Both the position numbers and the translations under genes were made by a program. Shown here in pieces: positions 9,601 to 20,667 of a stretch of 64,000 nt of DNA. The DNA is taken from positions 3,231,001 to 3,295,000 of the forward strand of contig JBBBDQ010001186.1 in NCBI GenBank assembly GCA_037127315.1, in the 5' to 3' direction. Each line of letters begins with the position of its first letter. The first letter of the stretch is position 1. The DNA is from Ascarosepion bandense (taxonomy: Eukaryota; Mollusca; Cephalopoda; Sepiida; Sepiidae). The notes under the pieces were generated by a model. That model did not search any database. It was given only the letters and a program-made list of their open reading frames with translations, and was not told where the DNA came from.

Positions 9601-11488
9601 GGGTAAGGATAATGTTTGCGCGGATCTCTTATCACGCGCTGTTGATGTGAACGAAGACCATATTGCTTCTCCAGTAGATATAGATGATAGAAATTACTTG
9701 GTTAATGTTATAAACTCCAACCTAATGGAGCCGGAAGAATTAGCAGCCCATAAAAATGTCGGAAATTCATCAGAGGCACCCGAACGGGCCACATTGAAAG
9801 GAATAGACATAATCAGGGAGCAAGAATCAGACAAAAACATCTTAGACCTGAAGATTAGATTACGAAATGGTAGGGCTACCAAAGCAGAACAGAAGAGATA
9901 TATAGTAATGGATGAGGTGGTGTACTATTTGTCTCAGCCTGATGATGAACCCCTCATCAGGCTGTATGTACCATCTCACCTTAGAAAAAGGGTGCTGGTT
10001 CAATACCATGATGACAGTGGCCATATGGGGGTGGATAAGACATTCCACTCAATAAAACAAAAGTATTTCTGGCCTTGTTTACTTAGAGAAATAAATGATT
10101 TCGTAGGTAAATATATCCCGTGTCAGACAAGAAACCTAAAGAAGCAGTAACCCCACATACAGGAATGTGACTTCCCTCCTTTTCCTTTCGCAAATGTTGC
10201 TTTAGATGTTTCAGGACCCTACCCAAAGACCCATTCAGGTAACCAATACATAGTTACATTCATAGATATGTACAGTGGTTGGCCAGAGGCATTTGCGGTT
10301 CCTAACAAGAAGGCAGAAACAGTGGTGCATCTCTTAGTTGACGAAATTTTCCCCAGATTTGGGACACCACTTCAGCTTTTAACTGATAATGGGCCAGAAA
10401 ATGTCAACAGGGTAATGAAAAAGACATTAGAAGACCTAAATGTACACCATGTGACAACTTTTTATCACCCCCAGAGCAACGGTAAGGTTGAGAGGTTTCA
10501 CAGAACAATGCATGATGTTCTAGCAAAAAAAATCGGCAACAACGAACAGTCGTGGGATGTTTACATTAACCAAATGTTGGCGGCTATCCGGTTTCATGTG
10601 AGCGAAACCACTAAGTTTTCACCGTATTACTTGCTCTATAACAGGGATGTTATTTTGCCCTTGGACAATATACTGAGGCCTCGTCGCATATATTATGGTG
10701 ATGAGCATCACCAAATTGCACTACAGGAAATGCATCGTAGCTTCACTTTAGTTAGGAATAATATAAGAAAAGCGAGGAGAGCCGCGATAGATAATTCGCG
10801 TGGTAAGACGAAAAATACAACTTTTGAGGTTGGTGATTTGGTGTACTATAAGAATCACCAAAAGAAAGGGAAGTTAGATGTGCGCTGGCGGCCATATTAT
10901 GTGATCGTTGAAAAGACTGGCCCGGTCTCTTATAGAATTAGAGATCAGTTAACCGGCTCGGTCATTAAGACCCATGCTGAGCATCTTCGGGCAGCGTCCA
11001 TTGATGAATGGAAAATCCCTACTTCCGATAGGCCGTTACGAAAGATTGTATTGGCTGCTCCAGTAGAATCCAGTGATTCGGATGACGAATCCGGAGCGGA
11101 ACAGACCGACTTTCCAGTGCACAAATATCGACACCAACGTGTGGAATCAGACGACGAGTCTGATGTTCCATTAATGGAGCGTCGCATCATGACACGACGT
11201 AAAATGGCGAATAAAAACGTGTCAACTATTGATAATGATGATAGAATCGGTGGTATAAATAATGTTTCATCCACGTTCGAGGATGATTGCTCAAAGTGTG
11301 AAACGTCTGGATCTACTCATGTAGATCAGGGTTTTTCTAGGGAATCACCTAGCAGCGAAGATGTCCAAATGAGGCAAACGTCTGTTGGGGCAAAAAGCAC
11401 GGATAGACCTGCAGATTCCACAGTTGATCGGAACAAAAAGAAAGAACAACTGAAAAGTCTTGTGGACTTATTGGCTGATATGCTATAG
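9590..11488 (+). pseudogene. Pol part 2: integrase with stop and damaged zinc site
   Basis: This continues pol in a shifted frame. It holds the connection segment, an HHCC-type zinc domain (about 10000-10125), the catalytic core and a C-terminal domain with a long acidic/Ser-rich tail. Core residues are Asp at 10205-10207 (LDVSGPYP), Asp at 10385-10387 (LTDNGPEN) and Glu at 10490-10492 (KVERF). Only 34 residues separate the last two; 35 is usual. The first Cys of the zinc site is Tyr (10112-10114), and a TAA at 10148-10150 lies in frame between zinc domain and core. The longest open parts are 9647-10150 and 10268-11488. Integrase is therefore not expected to work. Confidence 0.88.
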
Positions 11489-11654
11489 GATTGGGAAAGA
11501 AAGCAGTGGGAGGATTAACGATAGTTTAAGTGAAATAGTTAGGTCACCTTCCTTATAGCAACACATGCGGAAGATACAAACGTGGAAAATTATTAATGGT
11601 ATCTAAAGCATAAAGTAAATTATTCGTCTCTGGTGTCAGTACAGAGCGAGACTA

Positions 11655-11676
11655 ACGGCTTTGTCTCTCGTTTCAG
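11655..11676 (+). promoter_or_regulatory. Candidate splice acceptor immediately before env
   Basis: A pyrimidine-rich run ending TCTCTCGTTTCAG abuts the env ATG at 11677. The AG directly before the start codon is what a spliced env message would use. Confidence 0.6.
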
Positions 11677-13668
11677 ATGGCAAACCTTGTTCTTTTGGTC
11701 CTGCTGTTTTTTCCTGGAGTGGACGTAGCGATTGAAAATTACAGGAACGTCGTATTTATTGAACAGAACGAGATCTCACTGTCACGTGCAAGGTGGCTGG
11801 TGACATTTTCGATCAATCTGACACCATACGACGCTGCGTTCCAATCATTGAAGGGATGCATACAAAATGTCCAGTCGGGCGCAAAGGAAAATTTCCCACA
11901 GGAATTCCTTGGGGACGTCACATTCGAAACATTGATGAATCATGTAAATGATGAATTTAAGCAAATTGCAATAGAACGTGAAAGGCTGTTATTAAAATAC
12001 AAAGATTATAGGTCTATGACTCGCAGAACTAAGCGGTCCGTGTTGCCCTTTGTAGGGAATGCTCTTAGTTACCTTTTTGGAGTAACATCGGAAGATGATC
12101 TACGTGTGATCAAAAGAGCATTGGGTAAGTTAGCAAATGCACAGGAAAGGATATTACATATGACAGAGGATAGCATTTCCGTAGTAAATGTTACGAGACA
12201 TGAGGTATCTAATAATAGACACAAAATAAATGAAAGTATTTCTTGCCTTAAATGTATTGTAGGTTCCATGGCAAACGCAACACAGGGGCTGGATAAACGA
12301 ATATCCAGATTAGAGATCCTTACCCATAGATACTGGTTGTACAAGATTGTAGTCGATAAATTAGGGAAATATTTCTTAGACGTCCGTATGGCTTTAAGCT
12401 ATTTGGAACTGCAGCTCAACTTATTGTCGATTGGTCATTTGTCTCCTAGCATAATCGCTCCGCACGACTTAAGGGGATTGATGCATAATATAGCTCAGAC
12501 GCTCCCAGATAATTTCAAATTAGCAAGCGACCCAGATAAGGACATCTGGTATTATTATAAAACATTAAGTTGTAGGACACTTTTTGACTCAAAATCGATT
12601 GTGGTTGTGGTGGACGTCCCATTGGTGGATAGAGAACACTCCTATGTAGTATATAACATTTTGAATTTTCCTCTTCCGTTGCCCACACGATCAGGTTCAG
12701 CGTTCGGATCCAAGTTGTCGGCCAGGTTTGAAATGGAGTCAAAAATGATCGCGGTAAATAGGGCTGGAACACGTTATATTCTCTTGGGCCAGGCTGAAGC
12801 GACACGGTGCTCGGCAAGTACCGACGGATTGTGCGAGGTATCCGGTCCCGTTTATGCTACCAATTCAAGAGAATCTTGCGAGATGTCGCTTTTTCGGCAT
12901 AATCAAGCAGGAATAGAGAGGAACTGTCGAGTCACAGTTAAAACGAATACTCGACTTCCAATCGCAATCAGGGTGGACCGGGAATCTTGGATGGTCGCTG
13001 CTACCAGGGATTTGCACTTTGCAGTTCTTTGTGGTGGCGGGTCTCGGAGCAGGCTTGTCGCCCAAGCCCCGCTAGCCAGTATACAGATAAAGGAGGGGTG
13101 TACTGCTTACAATGATCATATGGTGTTGGCTGCACAGGTTAACGGTGACTCAAGATTTAGAAACGTAGGGAAGCTACAGCTCACACCCATAAACGTCTCT
13201 AGTTCAGTGGTTTGGTCCCCAATTACGCAGAAATTTCCCAATTTTTCAGTGGACACCATGCCGGTAGAATTGCGCGATATGGAGGAGATTCCTATCCGCA
13301 AACTAGTAAATACCTTGGAACAGGTAGATATGGAAAGATTTAGTGAAGGATATGAACAACTCCCGAAGAAGTTGACGATAGGAGTCAGTGCTGGCATAGT
13401 CGGCGTAATAATAATCCTTGGAATAATAGCTAGGAAGCGTATTTTTAAGTGTGAAAGAAGCAACAGTGCTTCGGGAAAGGAAATTGAGTTAGCCGTTGTG
13501 AATAGTACTCCGGGTGCAACGGGTGTTAAACACTCAAATGTCTCTGCGTTAAACAAAGAGATGTCAACAAATCAGTTATGCTTGGATTCGAATCCAGAGG
13601 AAGTAGTTAAAGGAAAAGAAAACATTGTACAAACTAAGGAATTACGAGCCACGGGTCCATTTTTTTAG
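11677..13668 (+). CDS. env: Envelope fusion glycoprotein, baculovirus-F/errantivirus type
   Basis: An intact 663-aa open frame encodes a class I-like membrane fusion protein. It has a hydrophobic signal peptide (residues 1-18) and a furin-type site RTKR ending at residue 120. A fusion peptide region follows directly (SVLPFVGNALSYLFG, 121-135), then a heptad-rich helical stretch (about 140-200). Several N-X-S/T sites and many Cys lie in the ectodomain, and there is a C-terminal transmembrane helix at about 567-587 with a basic stop-transfer and a tail of about 75 residues. The cleavage site plus FxGxxxxxLFG arrangement is the hallmark of F-like envelopes of insect errantiviruses and baculoviruses. 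It has no stop or frameshift although pol is broken. It is probably translated from a spliced RNA. Whether it is expressed or co-opted cannot be told. Confidence 0.9.
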   Translation: MANLVLLVLLFFPGVDVAIENYRNVVFIEQNEISLSRARWLVTFSINLTPYDAAFQSLKGCIQNVQSGAKENFPQEFLGDVTFETLMNHVNDEFKQIAIERERLLLKYKDYRSMTRRTKRSVLPFVGNALSYLFGVTSEDDLRVIKRALGKLANAQERILHMTEDSISVVNVTRHEVSNNRHKINESISCLKCIVGSMANATQGLDKRISRLEILTHRYWLYKIVVDKLGKYFLDVRMALSYLELQLNLLSIGHLSPSIIAPHDLRGLMHNIAQTLPDNFKLASDPDKDIWYYYKTLSCRTLFDSKSIVVVVDVPLVDREHSYVVYNILNFPLPLPTRSGSAFGSKLSARFEMESKMIAVNRAGTRYILLGQAEATRCSASTDGLCEVSGPVYATNSRESCEMSLFRHNQAGIERNCRVTVKTNTRLPIAIRVDRESWMVAATRDLHFAVLCGGGSRSRLVAQAPLASIQIKEGCTAYNDHMVLAAQVNGDSRFRNVGKLQLTPINVSSSVVWSPITQKFPNFSVDTMPVELRDMEEIPIRKLVNTLEQVDMERFSEGYEQLPKKLTIGVSAGIVGVIIILGIIARKRIFKCERSNSASGKEIELAVVNSTPGATGVKHSNVSALNKEMSTNQLCLDSNPEEVVKGKENIVQTKELRATGPFF

Positions 13669-14300
13669 ACTAAATTAAGATAGATGAAACCTTTAATCCT
13701 CCACAAGTAAATTGCATGCGGATTAACGTTGGAATCAGGGTAATTTTCTTCGTTTTCTATTGAACATTTCTCGGTCAGACTATGAATGATATGTACTGCA
13801 GATAATGGCCATTTTTCTGTGTTCAAACATAGTATGTTTGAAATTAAATTAAATTAAATGAAGTTACATGTGTAACAATAAACTCGAGCGGAAACACGCA
13901 TGGTGTTGGTCAAAGGTCATTTACTCGATGTCAGTTTAGAAACTGGGGCGCGGTTACCGCCTATGATCATATGGTCGTGCATCGAGGCGTCTACGCGTAT
14001 GGACAGAGTCGAGAAAGGAAACGAACATTGAAAGTTACAGAAAAAAAAAAGAGAAAAAGAAAAAAAAAGGTAGAAAAGGAGAAGGGAAAAGGAAGAAAAA
14101 AAAAGAACAGTGAAACATCGAGCTGGGAGAACATTATGAAAATTCCACAATGGACACGAACATTGTTGGGTTGCCGATGTAGGCTCCCCTATATTTTTTT
14201 TTTGTTTGTTTCGGCGTGCACATGTTTTGTACAATTGTCGGGCTTGTGTGGCATGGGGGGTGGGGGTGTTGCGCTTAAAATGTTCTTATGTGAACATTTT
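13669..14300 (+). other. Env-LTR noncoding region with internal A/G-rich tract
   Basis: No gene is seen here. An almost pure purine stretch at about 14036-14118 could be a second polypurine tract or simple low-complexity sequence. Confidence 0.5.
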
Positions 14301-14321
14301 GGAAAATGGGAGGGCGAGAAG
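14301..14321 (+). promoter_or_regulatory. Polypurine tract for plus-strand priming
   Basis: The purine-rich sequence GGAAAATGGGAGGGCGAGAAG (all but two bases purine) directly abuts the TG of the 3' LTR, the expected place for the plus-strand primer. Confidence 0.75.
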
Positions 14322-14823
14322 TGTAATATAGCAATCTAGCCCCCACCCGAAGAAGGTTGATGCAATCGATGATATTTCCCGTCGATGAAGGGGTCAGCGA
14401 ACGACAAGACAGGTGTTTGAGAAATGCATCCTGTCGGCGTCTGGAGCGGATGTCGCAGGGTTATGAGTTGGGCTCGTTTGACCTTATTTCCGACAGCGGC
14501 GGAAATGACTACGGAAGTAAACAAAACAGGTGTCTCTTGGAATTACGTGGGCGTTGCGTAGGCGAGACAAAACCGGAAGGAAAAGTCCCGGTTCTAGAAG
14601 ACTATAAAAAGAAATCGACACACAGATTCGCCAGCAGAGAACGGCCAGTGGAAGCAGAGAGACACCACAGGCAAGACTTACACTCCCGTCGACTCATTCT
14701 ATGCGCGCTCTCACTCTTCCATTCTCTGTTCCACACAGGCTCGTCGTCAGGAATAAAAATATAATCTTATATTTTTATATATGCGTGTTCTCGTTGTTTG
14801 TCGTCGTACACTGATATATAACA
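14322..14823 (+). repeat. 3' LTR
   Basis: This 502-bp LTR differs from the 5' LTR at about three positions. It is followed by the target duplication ATAC and by the continuation of the RTE LINE. Confidence 0.95.
14752..14757 (+). terminator. LTR polyadenylation signal
   Basis: AATAAA is followed within about 30 bases by a GT-rich stretch (GCGTGTTCTCGTTGTTTG), the usual layout for 3' end formation in R. Confidence 0.6.
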
Positions 14824-14988
14824 ATACTAACAGGCCAAATACAGGGGAAAAGAGGCAGGAGAAAGCAACAGATAACATATTTGAAGGACCTGATCAGGTG
14901 GATGATGGAACGAGGGTTGCATGGTGTAATAGAAGGCGTGCTAAGAGCCACCAGATATAGGGAGACGTGGAAATCCATGATCGCCTAC

Positions 14989-14990
<2 letters not shown>
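14824..14990 (+). pseudogene. RTE LINE, 3' part of the split copy
   Basis: This resumes the RTE C terminus interrupted at 5947 (LTGQIQGKRGRRKQQ, then YLKDLIRWMMERGLHGV, ending near WKSMIAYV). It runs directly into a (TA)n tract. Confidence 0.8.

Positions 14991-15033
<43 letters not shown>
14989..15033. repeat. (TA)n tract
   Basis: About 45 bp of alternating TA at the 3' end of the RTE copy. Confidence 0.95.
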
Positions 15034-15037
<4 letters not shown>

Positions 15038-15726
15038 TTTAGTTGAAATACTGATTTAGTTGAAATAAAATCCATTTTAATGATGATGTCTGATTAGCGA
15101 TACGAATCAAAATAAGGCTTCTACAAATTGTCTTATACACTTTCCACCTAGTCGAATTTTCATTCAAATTTAAATCATGTTGGTCTTTGCCAAGTTTAAA
15201 ATGTCTGGTTGTCATCAGTCGCCCTGCTCGTGTCGTTAGTCACGTCCTCGGGGATTGTCAGAAACAGCTTGTCAAACACATTTATACCCTTGCTTAGAGC
15301 TTTGCAAATTGATAACTGCAAATAGCGTCGGACGTTGTTGGGCCTACACAGTTATTAAGTCGTTGCCGACAGGGGAAAGTCTGCTTGGCACATTTTGAAA
15401 TTTTGTCAGATACTATCTTTTGAACAGCTGTTTTTTTTTGTTTTGCTTACATATTTATCACTTATTTTTCTGATGCCACTGTTAATCCTTCTGTAAAAGC
15501 CTCAACTCAAAGACATTAACCAGACTCTTCATTATCATGGCAAAAGTGGACTGAATTCGAAGAATCTTATGTAATACGAGATTACTTTATTGATGCCAGA
15601 TCCTCTTAGGATGTAGGTGTTGATAGCAACCTGCAATGTTTTATTATCTATAATTTATTGTGCATTGTTAGGTTTAGGTTTATCAACCTCAATAGATTAT
15701 TTGACGACGACAAAAGTTTTAAAAAA
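15034..15726. other. Unassigned sequence
   Basis: Apart from a short local duplication of GATTTAGTTGAAAT at 15037-15065, I see no gene or known repeat here. Confidence 0.3.
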
Positions 15727-15738
15727 CGTTCGTATGAA

Positions 15739-16055
15739 AACTTGAAGCAACTGAAACGTGGTTCTCCAGAAGGATGCTGCGAATATAATGGATTGAGTAT
15801 GTGAGCAATAATGAAGTTTTGGAAATGATGGAAACGAAAAGGAAATTAATACTGAGCATCAGGAAGAGACAGCTGAAGTTCCTAGGACATGCAATGAGGA
15901 AAGGGGGCTTGAAGAACCTGATACTAACAGGCCAGATAGAGAGAAAAAGAGACAGGAGAAAGCAACAGATAACATATTTGAAGAACCTGATCAGATGAAT
16001 AATGGAACGAGGGTTGCATGGTGTAACAGGAGAAGGCGTGCTAATTTTTAAAATT
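15739..16055 (+). mobile_element. Short RTE LINE copy with 12-bp target duplication
   Basis: This 317-bp piece of the RTE C terminus (ERxMLRI-like, KRQLKFLGHAMRKGGLKNL) is flanked by CGTTCGTATGAA at 15727-15738 and 16056-16067. At about 15917-15925 it carries ACCTGATACTAACAGGCC, the uninterrupted version of the site occupied by the LTR element at 5948-14823. Confidence 0.85.
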
Positions 16056-16067
16056 CGTTCGTATGAA

Positions 16068-16250
16068 TAGAAAAGGTATTCTTTGTAATAAATCAGTTTG
16101 TAGATCAGTTTTCATTGACGTATTTTATGTTTTTTGTCGAGAATTAAATCTATTTCTGGTAATCTATTTCTTTATAAAATATATTACAGTAATATTTTTC
16201 GAAAAATGCATAGTTGGTGCTTTTATTGTCATAATATTTTGGCCTTAGTT
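16068..16250. other. AT-rich sequence with a shared repeat
   Basis: A block with CAGTTTGTAGATCAG and TTGACGTATT (about 16080-16125) recurs at about 48690-48725. Otherwise nothing is recognised. Confidence 0.4.
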
Positions 16251-16251
16251 T

Positions 16252-16745
16252 CGGGGGTAACTATTTACCCATAGCTGGGACCCTAACAGGTGCTGCCATC
16301 TAGGGTCATGGTGGACGGGGGAACAGCAGCAATTAAGAGATGGTTCCTCGCTCCTCAAAACATCCCGATCAGAGTACTTGCTGCCGAATGTAGTTTATCG
16401 TCATACCTGGGACACCTCATTGAGAGGGCTACCCCTTTGTAGAGATACAGCTGACGTATTTTGAAGCCTCATCCGACAGGTCAGTGCATTATTGGAAGAG
16501 ACAGAACAGTGGTTTCCTTTTGCCTTTTGTCTGTGGTTTAGAATTCAGTTCTTTCCCTTTCATTGCTTGCACCTCACGGCTACAAAACCATGCTATTTAG
16601 CCCATAGCCAATTCAGGTATAAGTGAGTAATTTATAACCTTCCCAATGGAATTTCTACGAAAGTGAACGCAACAGACTAACGCGGAATTTTAAGTCGGAT
16701 CGCCGATTCTACTTTACACACCAATACCCGCTGCTTCACCTAAGA
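16252..16745 (-). repeat. SINE3-like repeat
   Basis: A tRNA-like head lies at the right end on the minus strand (weak A and B boxes). The right half recurs at 54555-54735 (shared GCTATTTAGCCCATAG and CAAAAGACTAAC-like blocks). The left half may be a separate repeat. Confidence 0.5.
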
Positions 16746-16782
16746 AATCCTCATTAATAATAATAAAAAAAACTTTTCCGTT

Positions 16783-17005
16783 ACACCCAGTGGTATGTAG
16801 GGCAGTGTTTTTGCTGTTTCCGTAACAAACTGTTTTTTATGGGGCAGGGTTGTTAGCCCTGTGCCCAACCCCCAAACCTGGAGCGTAGCTTAGACGTCAC
16901 ACACGGCCGAAAGTAGGGTGTACCCAGTGAGGATCGACCTTACTACTCAGTTATAATAATTTTAGCGAAACGAGCTTGCTAACCACCACACCACGCCGAG
17001 GTATC
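16783..17005 (-). repeat. SINE4-like tRNA-derived repeat
   Basis: On the minus strand TGGTGTGGTGGTTAGCAAG followed about 40 bases later by GGTCGATCCTC resembles tRNA A and B boxes. It has no second clear copy in the window. Confidence 0.45.
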
Positions 17006-18020
17006 CAAATCCTCATTATGTTTAAATAAATGTAATCACAGGTAGATTTTATGACACAAACACACTTTCGTTATAGTTTCAGAGTAAATCGGACTGTATT
17101 ATGCTTAAAGAATACCACTAAATAGTAATTTCGATTCGCATTAGGAGCCCTATACAAAATTCGACATCAAATTACCCAAAAAGAGTTGACATATTACAAA
17201 ATCAACCAATGAACAAAAAAAAAAAGATCAAACAATTACAATTTTAGGAAAGTCTGAATTCGAATTTGCTATTATAAAGACTTTTCAACCTCATGAAGGA
17301 TTTAATGGTAATGAAAATATCAGATCTTTCCTTAGAAGAAAACATTCTGCATTCCTTGCCTGTGCAGCCATTATTGCAAGCGGTTGAAATTTATAAAATC
17401 TTTATCTTAAAACAATTTTTTCAGGATGATAGATTTTTAAAGTCCAGTAACTGTTAATGCTCTTTCCAGTATTGACGGGGGTTTCTTTTGTAAACTTTTA
17501 TTTAAAGTAGTGTACTTTACTCTTGATTTTGTCGTTATCTTCATTTTAAGTTGCAAGTGCCACCCATTTTATTTGCTGCTTTTATTTAGTACAGTTGTTA
17601 AGGGTTTCGTAGAAGATGTAGCAACAAGAATGTGTGATAATACGCCCACAGACAAGAGGAGTGCCTATGCAGGAGAAAACATCGGCTTGAGGAGGTCAGC
17701 TTTATAACCAAGACTAACATTACACCATATCCAACGCGCCTGGTACGAGAAGAACCTCAGCACTTTTATAGATAACAAAGGACTTTAACATCTTGATCTC
17801 AACCAAGAGGGGAAATTATTAGAAATTTCTGGTAGAGACAGCCAGCGATAAGAGTGCGGAGTCGGATGACCAATTCCGGATACCTCGGTACCCCAGGATG
17901 TTGTGGTTATGTAGCAGCCGGAAAAAGGGCAGATTTCGGCAACATTTACATTTCTGATTGACCGCTACTCAATACACCTTCCTGATTCGCATTAGTCGAA
18001 AGACTAAGAAACTATTTAGT
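17006..18020. other. Unassigned sequence
   Basis: About 1 kb holds only a 65-codon open frame at 17510-17707, whose product I do not recognise. Its first 25 residues are hydrophobic. I see no splice or homology support, so I do not call it a gene. Confidence 0.3.
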
Positions 18021-18745
18021 CTTTTTTTTTTTCAATCATATCACCCCAAACAAAGCATTCCACTGCCACTATAATTCGGGGGGTTACATAGAGCGATTGG
18101 GTATAGGAAATGTCAGAAGGAGGGTGATAGAGGAGTAAAGAGGTACATAGGAAGAGTGTTGGAGAGAACGGATGCGAGTTAGTGTGTTAAGATGTGTCTG
18201 TTGACCTTACATTTAAACTCCTGGAGGTTGTAGCCGTCGGGGAAGCAATCATGCGGAAGGGAATTCCACAGGCAGGAAGTGCGAGAAAAGAAGCTGTTGG
18301 AGTAGAAATTTAGGTTACATTTCATCGGTTTCACTGTGAAAGGGTGGGACCTAGTTGCTAATCTAGTATCTCATGCAAATTCACATCTAGGGAGCACCAG
18401 TTCATCAGAGCAGAAGCCGCGAAAGTATTTATAGAAGAAGCACAGAGAAGCCACGTCACGCCGGTGAGAGAGTGACTACAGGCGGTCCGCCAAGTCGGTA
18501 TCGATCACATTATAGATTCTCCCTTGTATTTTGTCAAGAACCCCGAGGAGAATAGCAGGGGCACCCAACCAGATGTGGCAGCAGTATTCAATACACGGGC
18601 GGACGGTCGATTTATATATGTGCAGGATAGATTCAGACGGAAAGAACTTCCGGGCCCTGCACAGAGAGCCGACTTTCATAGCAGCGGATTTAGCAATGGA
18701 TTCGACGTAGTGTTGTATGCCCTTTCAGAGTGTATATTTGAATCA
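18021..18745 (-). pseudogene. LINE-A copy
   Basis: On the minus strand this runs from the conserved 3' tail (about 18021-18090) through the C-terminal RT region (CRARKFFPSESILHIYKST, CIEYCCHIW; 18476-18679 open). Several stops and frame changes break it. The 5' end is truncated near 18745. Confidence 0.75.
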
Positions 18746-19544
18746 TAATGGAGAGAATAAACTTCTTCTCTTCTTCGTCGACAAAAACAAGCCGAAACCA
18801 ATTCTTCACGGGTAAACAAAACTCAATAATCTCTTCAGGAAAGCGACGAACCAAAAATTTCATAACAATTCGTCGAGAATCTGCTCGAACTAAATAATTT
18901 CATATAAGATAAGGATCAGCAGACATCTACATGTGTATATAATTAAAAATATCCAATTATATTTTATTCGCTTTTCTTCTGTTCTTTCTAAGAAAGCAGT
19001 GACACTTAACCGTATTGTGGAGCGGGTGGGTCGGATCTGGTGGGAGTAGGCACACGCGCATACAAGGACAGCGAGCGCTGCACCAAGCTTGTTGACTTCT
19101 TTCTCTCCAACTCCTGTCTGCAAAATGCTAGACTCAACTCTAAAATTAAAACTAACTCTTTTTCACAGCTGACGTCAGAATAATTGTCTCCCTTGACACC
19201 TGTAACTTCCGGTACCTCCGTACTCTCTCGGGTGTTGACCCTTCTGACCATCTGCTCGACATCTTTGTTTTGCACTCAGGGAAATATTCAGTGCAAAATA
19301 CACTTCTTGGCAAAATTCTAGTATTTTCACGGGCGATTATGAATGACCTCCTAGCATTATTCCACACCGACTAAGATATTATACATCATTAGCAAAAAAT
19401 TCGAAAAAATAATCTTGATTACTATCATTACCTGAAGATTTTTTGTATACAAAAACCAAAAAAACCTAAGATCACATACATTTTACAGAGATAAAGCCTC
19501 TCGTCATGTGTGACAACAGCACTTATAGTACCTTATAGGTGTTA
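18746..19544. other. Unassigned sequence
   Basis: Only short overlapping open frames in different phases are present. No motif is recognised. Confidence 0.3.
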
Positions 19545-19605
19545 TAATAGACACAACGTTTCGTTCAAGTACCCTCTGGTTATCATCAAATGTCTATAGA
19601 TTTGT
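19545..19605 (-). repeat. PLE-type tail motif
   Basis: On the minus strand TTGATGATAACCAGAGGG, then GAACGAAACGTTGTGTC, resembles the conserved GAAACG-bearing termini of Penelope-like elements. No coding part is attached. Confidence 0.4.
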
Positions 19606-20667
19606 CTCGTTGGTTAATGCGAAATATCCTGTAAAATCAATTATTGTTCTTTCTAGTTGAATTTTGGTTCGTCATTATCAAGTCCAGGGATCGAACACGT
19701 GGCTACTAGAAGATATTAACATGTATAATCAATTAATTTTCGCTCTTTATTAATATGTCATCTAAGTATACCATTGCATATTCTAAACCGGCCAGCATAG
19801 TATCCATAATTTGTTGAAATAAAGACGGTGCTATTTTTAACCCTAAAAGGAAAACGTTTTAAGGGATATAACCCTCTATGCGTATAAATAAATTTACTCT
19901 TTAGTATTTCAAAATATTTTTGTGTAAATTTAGTAAATATATTCGTTAAAAAGAAATGTCAGTGTTTTTTCTTTTCATTTTTGTGTAATTTAGATGACAA
20001 TAAAATTGAAATAAAAAAGAAAGAGATTATTAATTATCAGGGACTAAGACAAAATTTTACTGATAGATTGTAGCTATTATCTGTCTACTGGTAGGTATAA
20101 ATTCATTGACGAAATAATTTTGAAATAATGTCGGGTAAATAAAAATGCTTCTTAAAAAGCAATAATAACGATTTCAAATAATTTTGATAAATGTGACACT
20201 TGAATCCTTTTTTTCTCTCAAGTGTCGATAAATTCAGACTTGGTATTTGATTGAATAAAAGTAAAAACAACTTGGCTTCTGCTGCATTTCTGACAAAATG
20301 ATGGCAAGTCCCCAAGTGTCCGTTTACGGAAAATAGAATAATCTGCACTGCATCAATATTTGTTACAGAGGGACTTTTTTTTTTTTTGGCAAAGGTTTGG
20401 GGTTTGCTAATATTAGACAAAAATAATGATACTAATTTTATGGGCGCAAAAAGAAAACTAGAGCCATGAGCGGCAAGAGAATTGTGGGAATGCTAATTGA
20501 AATGGAAAGGCAGTTTGACGTAAGAAGAAAGCACATTAGTAGATAAAAATATAATGTTGATGTTGAAGAATGGGAAATAGAGTCGCTATATGTAATTACA
20601 TGTGGGCAGATATAGCAAAGAGAGACGGTAAGAATGAGAAAATATTAGTAAGGCTTATATATATATA
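19606..20667. other. AT-rich unassigned sequence
   Basis: About 1 kb of AT-rich DNA without a gene or repeat end that I can name. Confidence 0.3.

Larger units (their letters stand above)
5948..14823 (+). mobile_element. Env-bearing Ty3/Gypsy-type LTR retroelement (errantivirus-like provirus)
   Basis: This 8,876-bp element has 502-bp LTRs (TG...CA) and a 4-bp target duplication ATAC at 5944-5947 and 14824-14827. Gene order is gag, protease-RT-RNase H-integrase, env. The domain order with integrase after RNase H places it in Ty3/Gypsy. The env product has the furin site and fusion peptide of baculovirus F and errantivirus envelope proteins. The LTRs differ at about three sites (positions 20, 109 and 148 or so of the LTR), so insertion is recent. 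Pol is broken in several places while gag and env are open. It lies inside an RTE LINE in the same orientation. The closest clade cannot be set without a tree. Confidence 0.92.

Noticed and set aside
13971..14339. 122-aa frame downstream of env
   Set aside because: It is driven by the A/G-rich tract and ends in the LTR; no sign of an accessory gene.
18890..19367. Three overlapping minus-strand frames as a gene
   Set aside because: They are in different phases, short, and without shared similarity.
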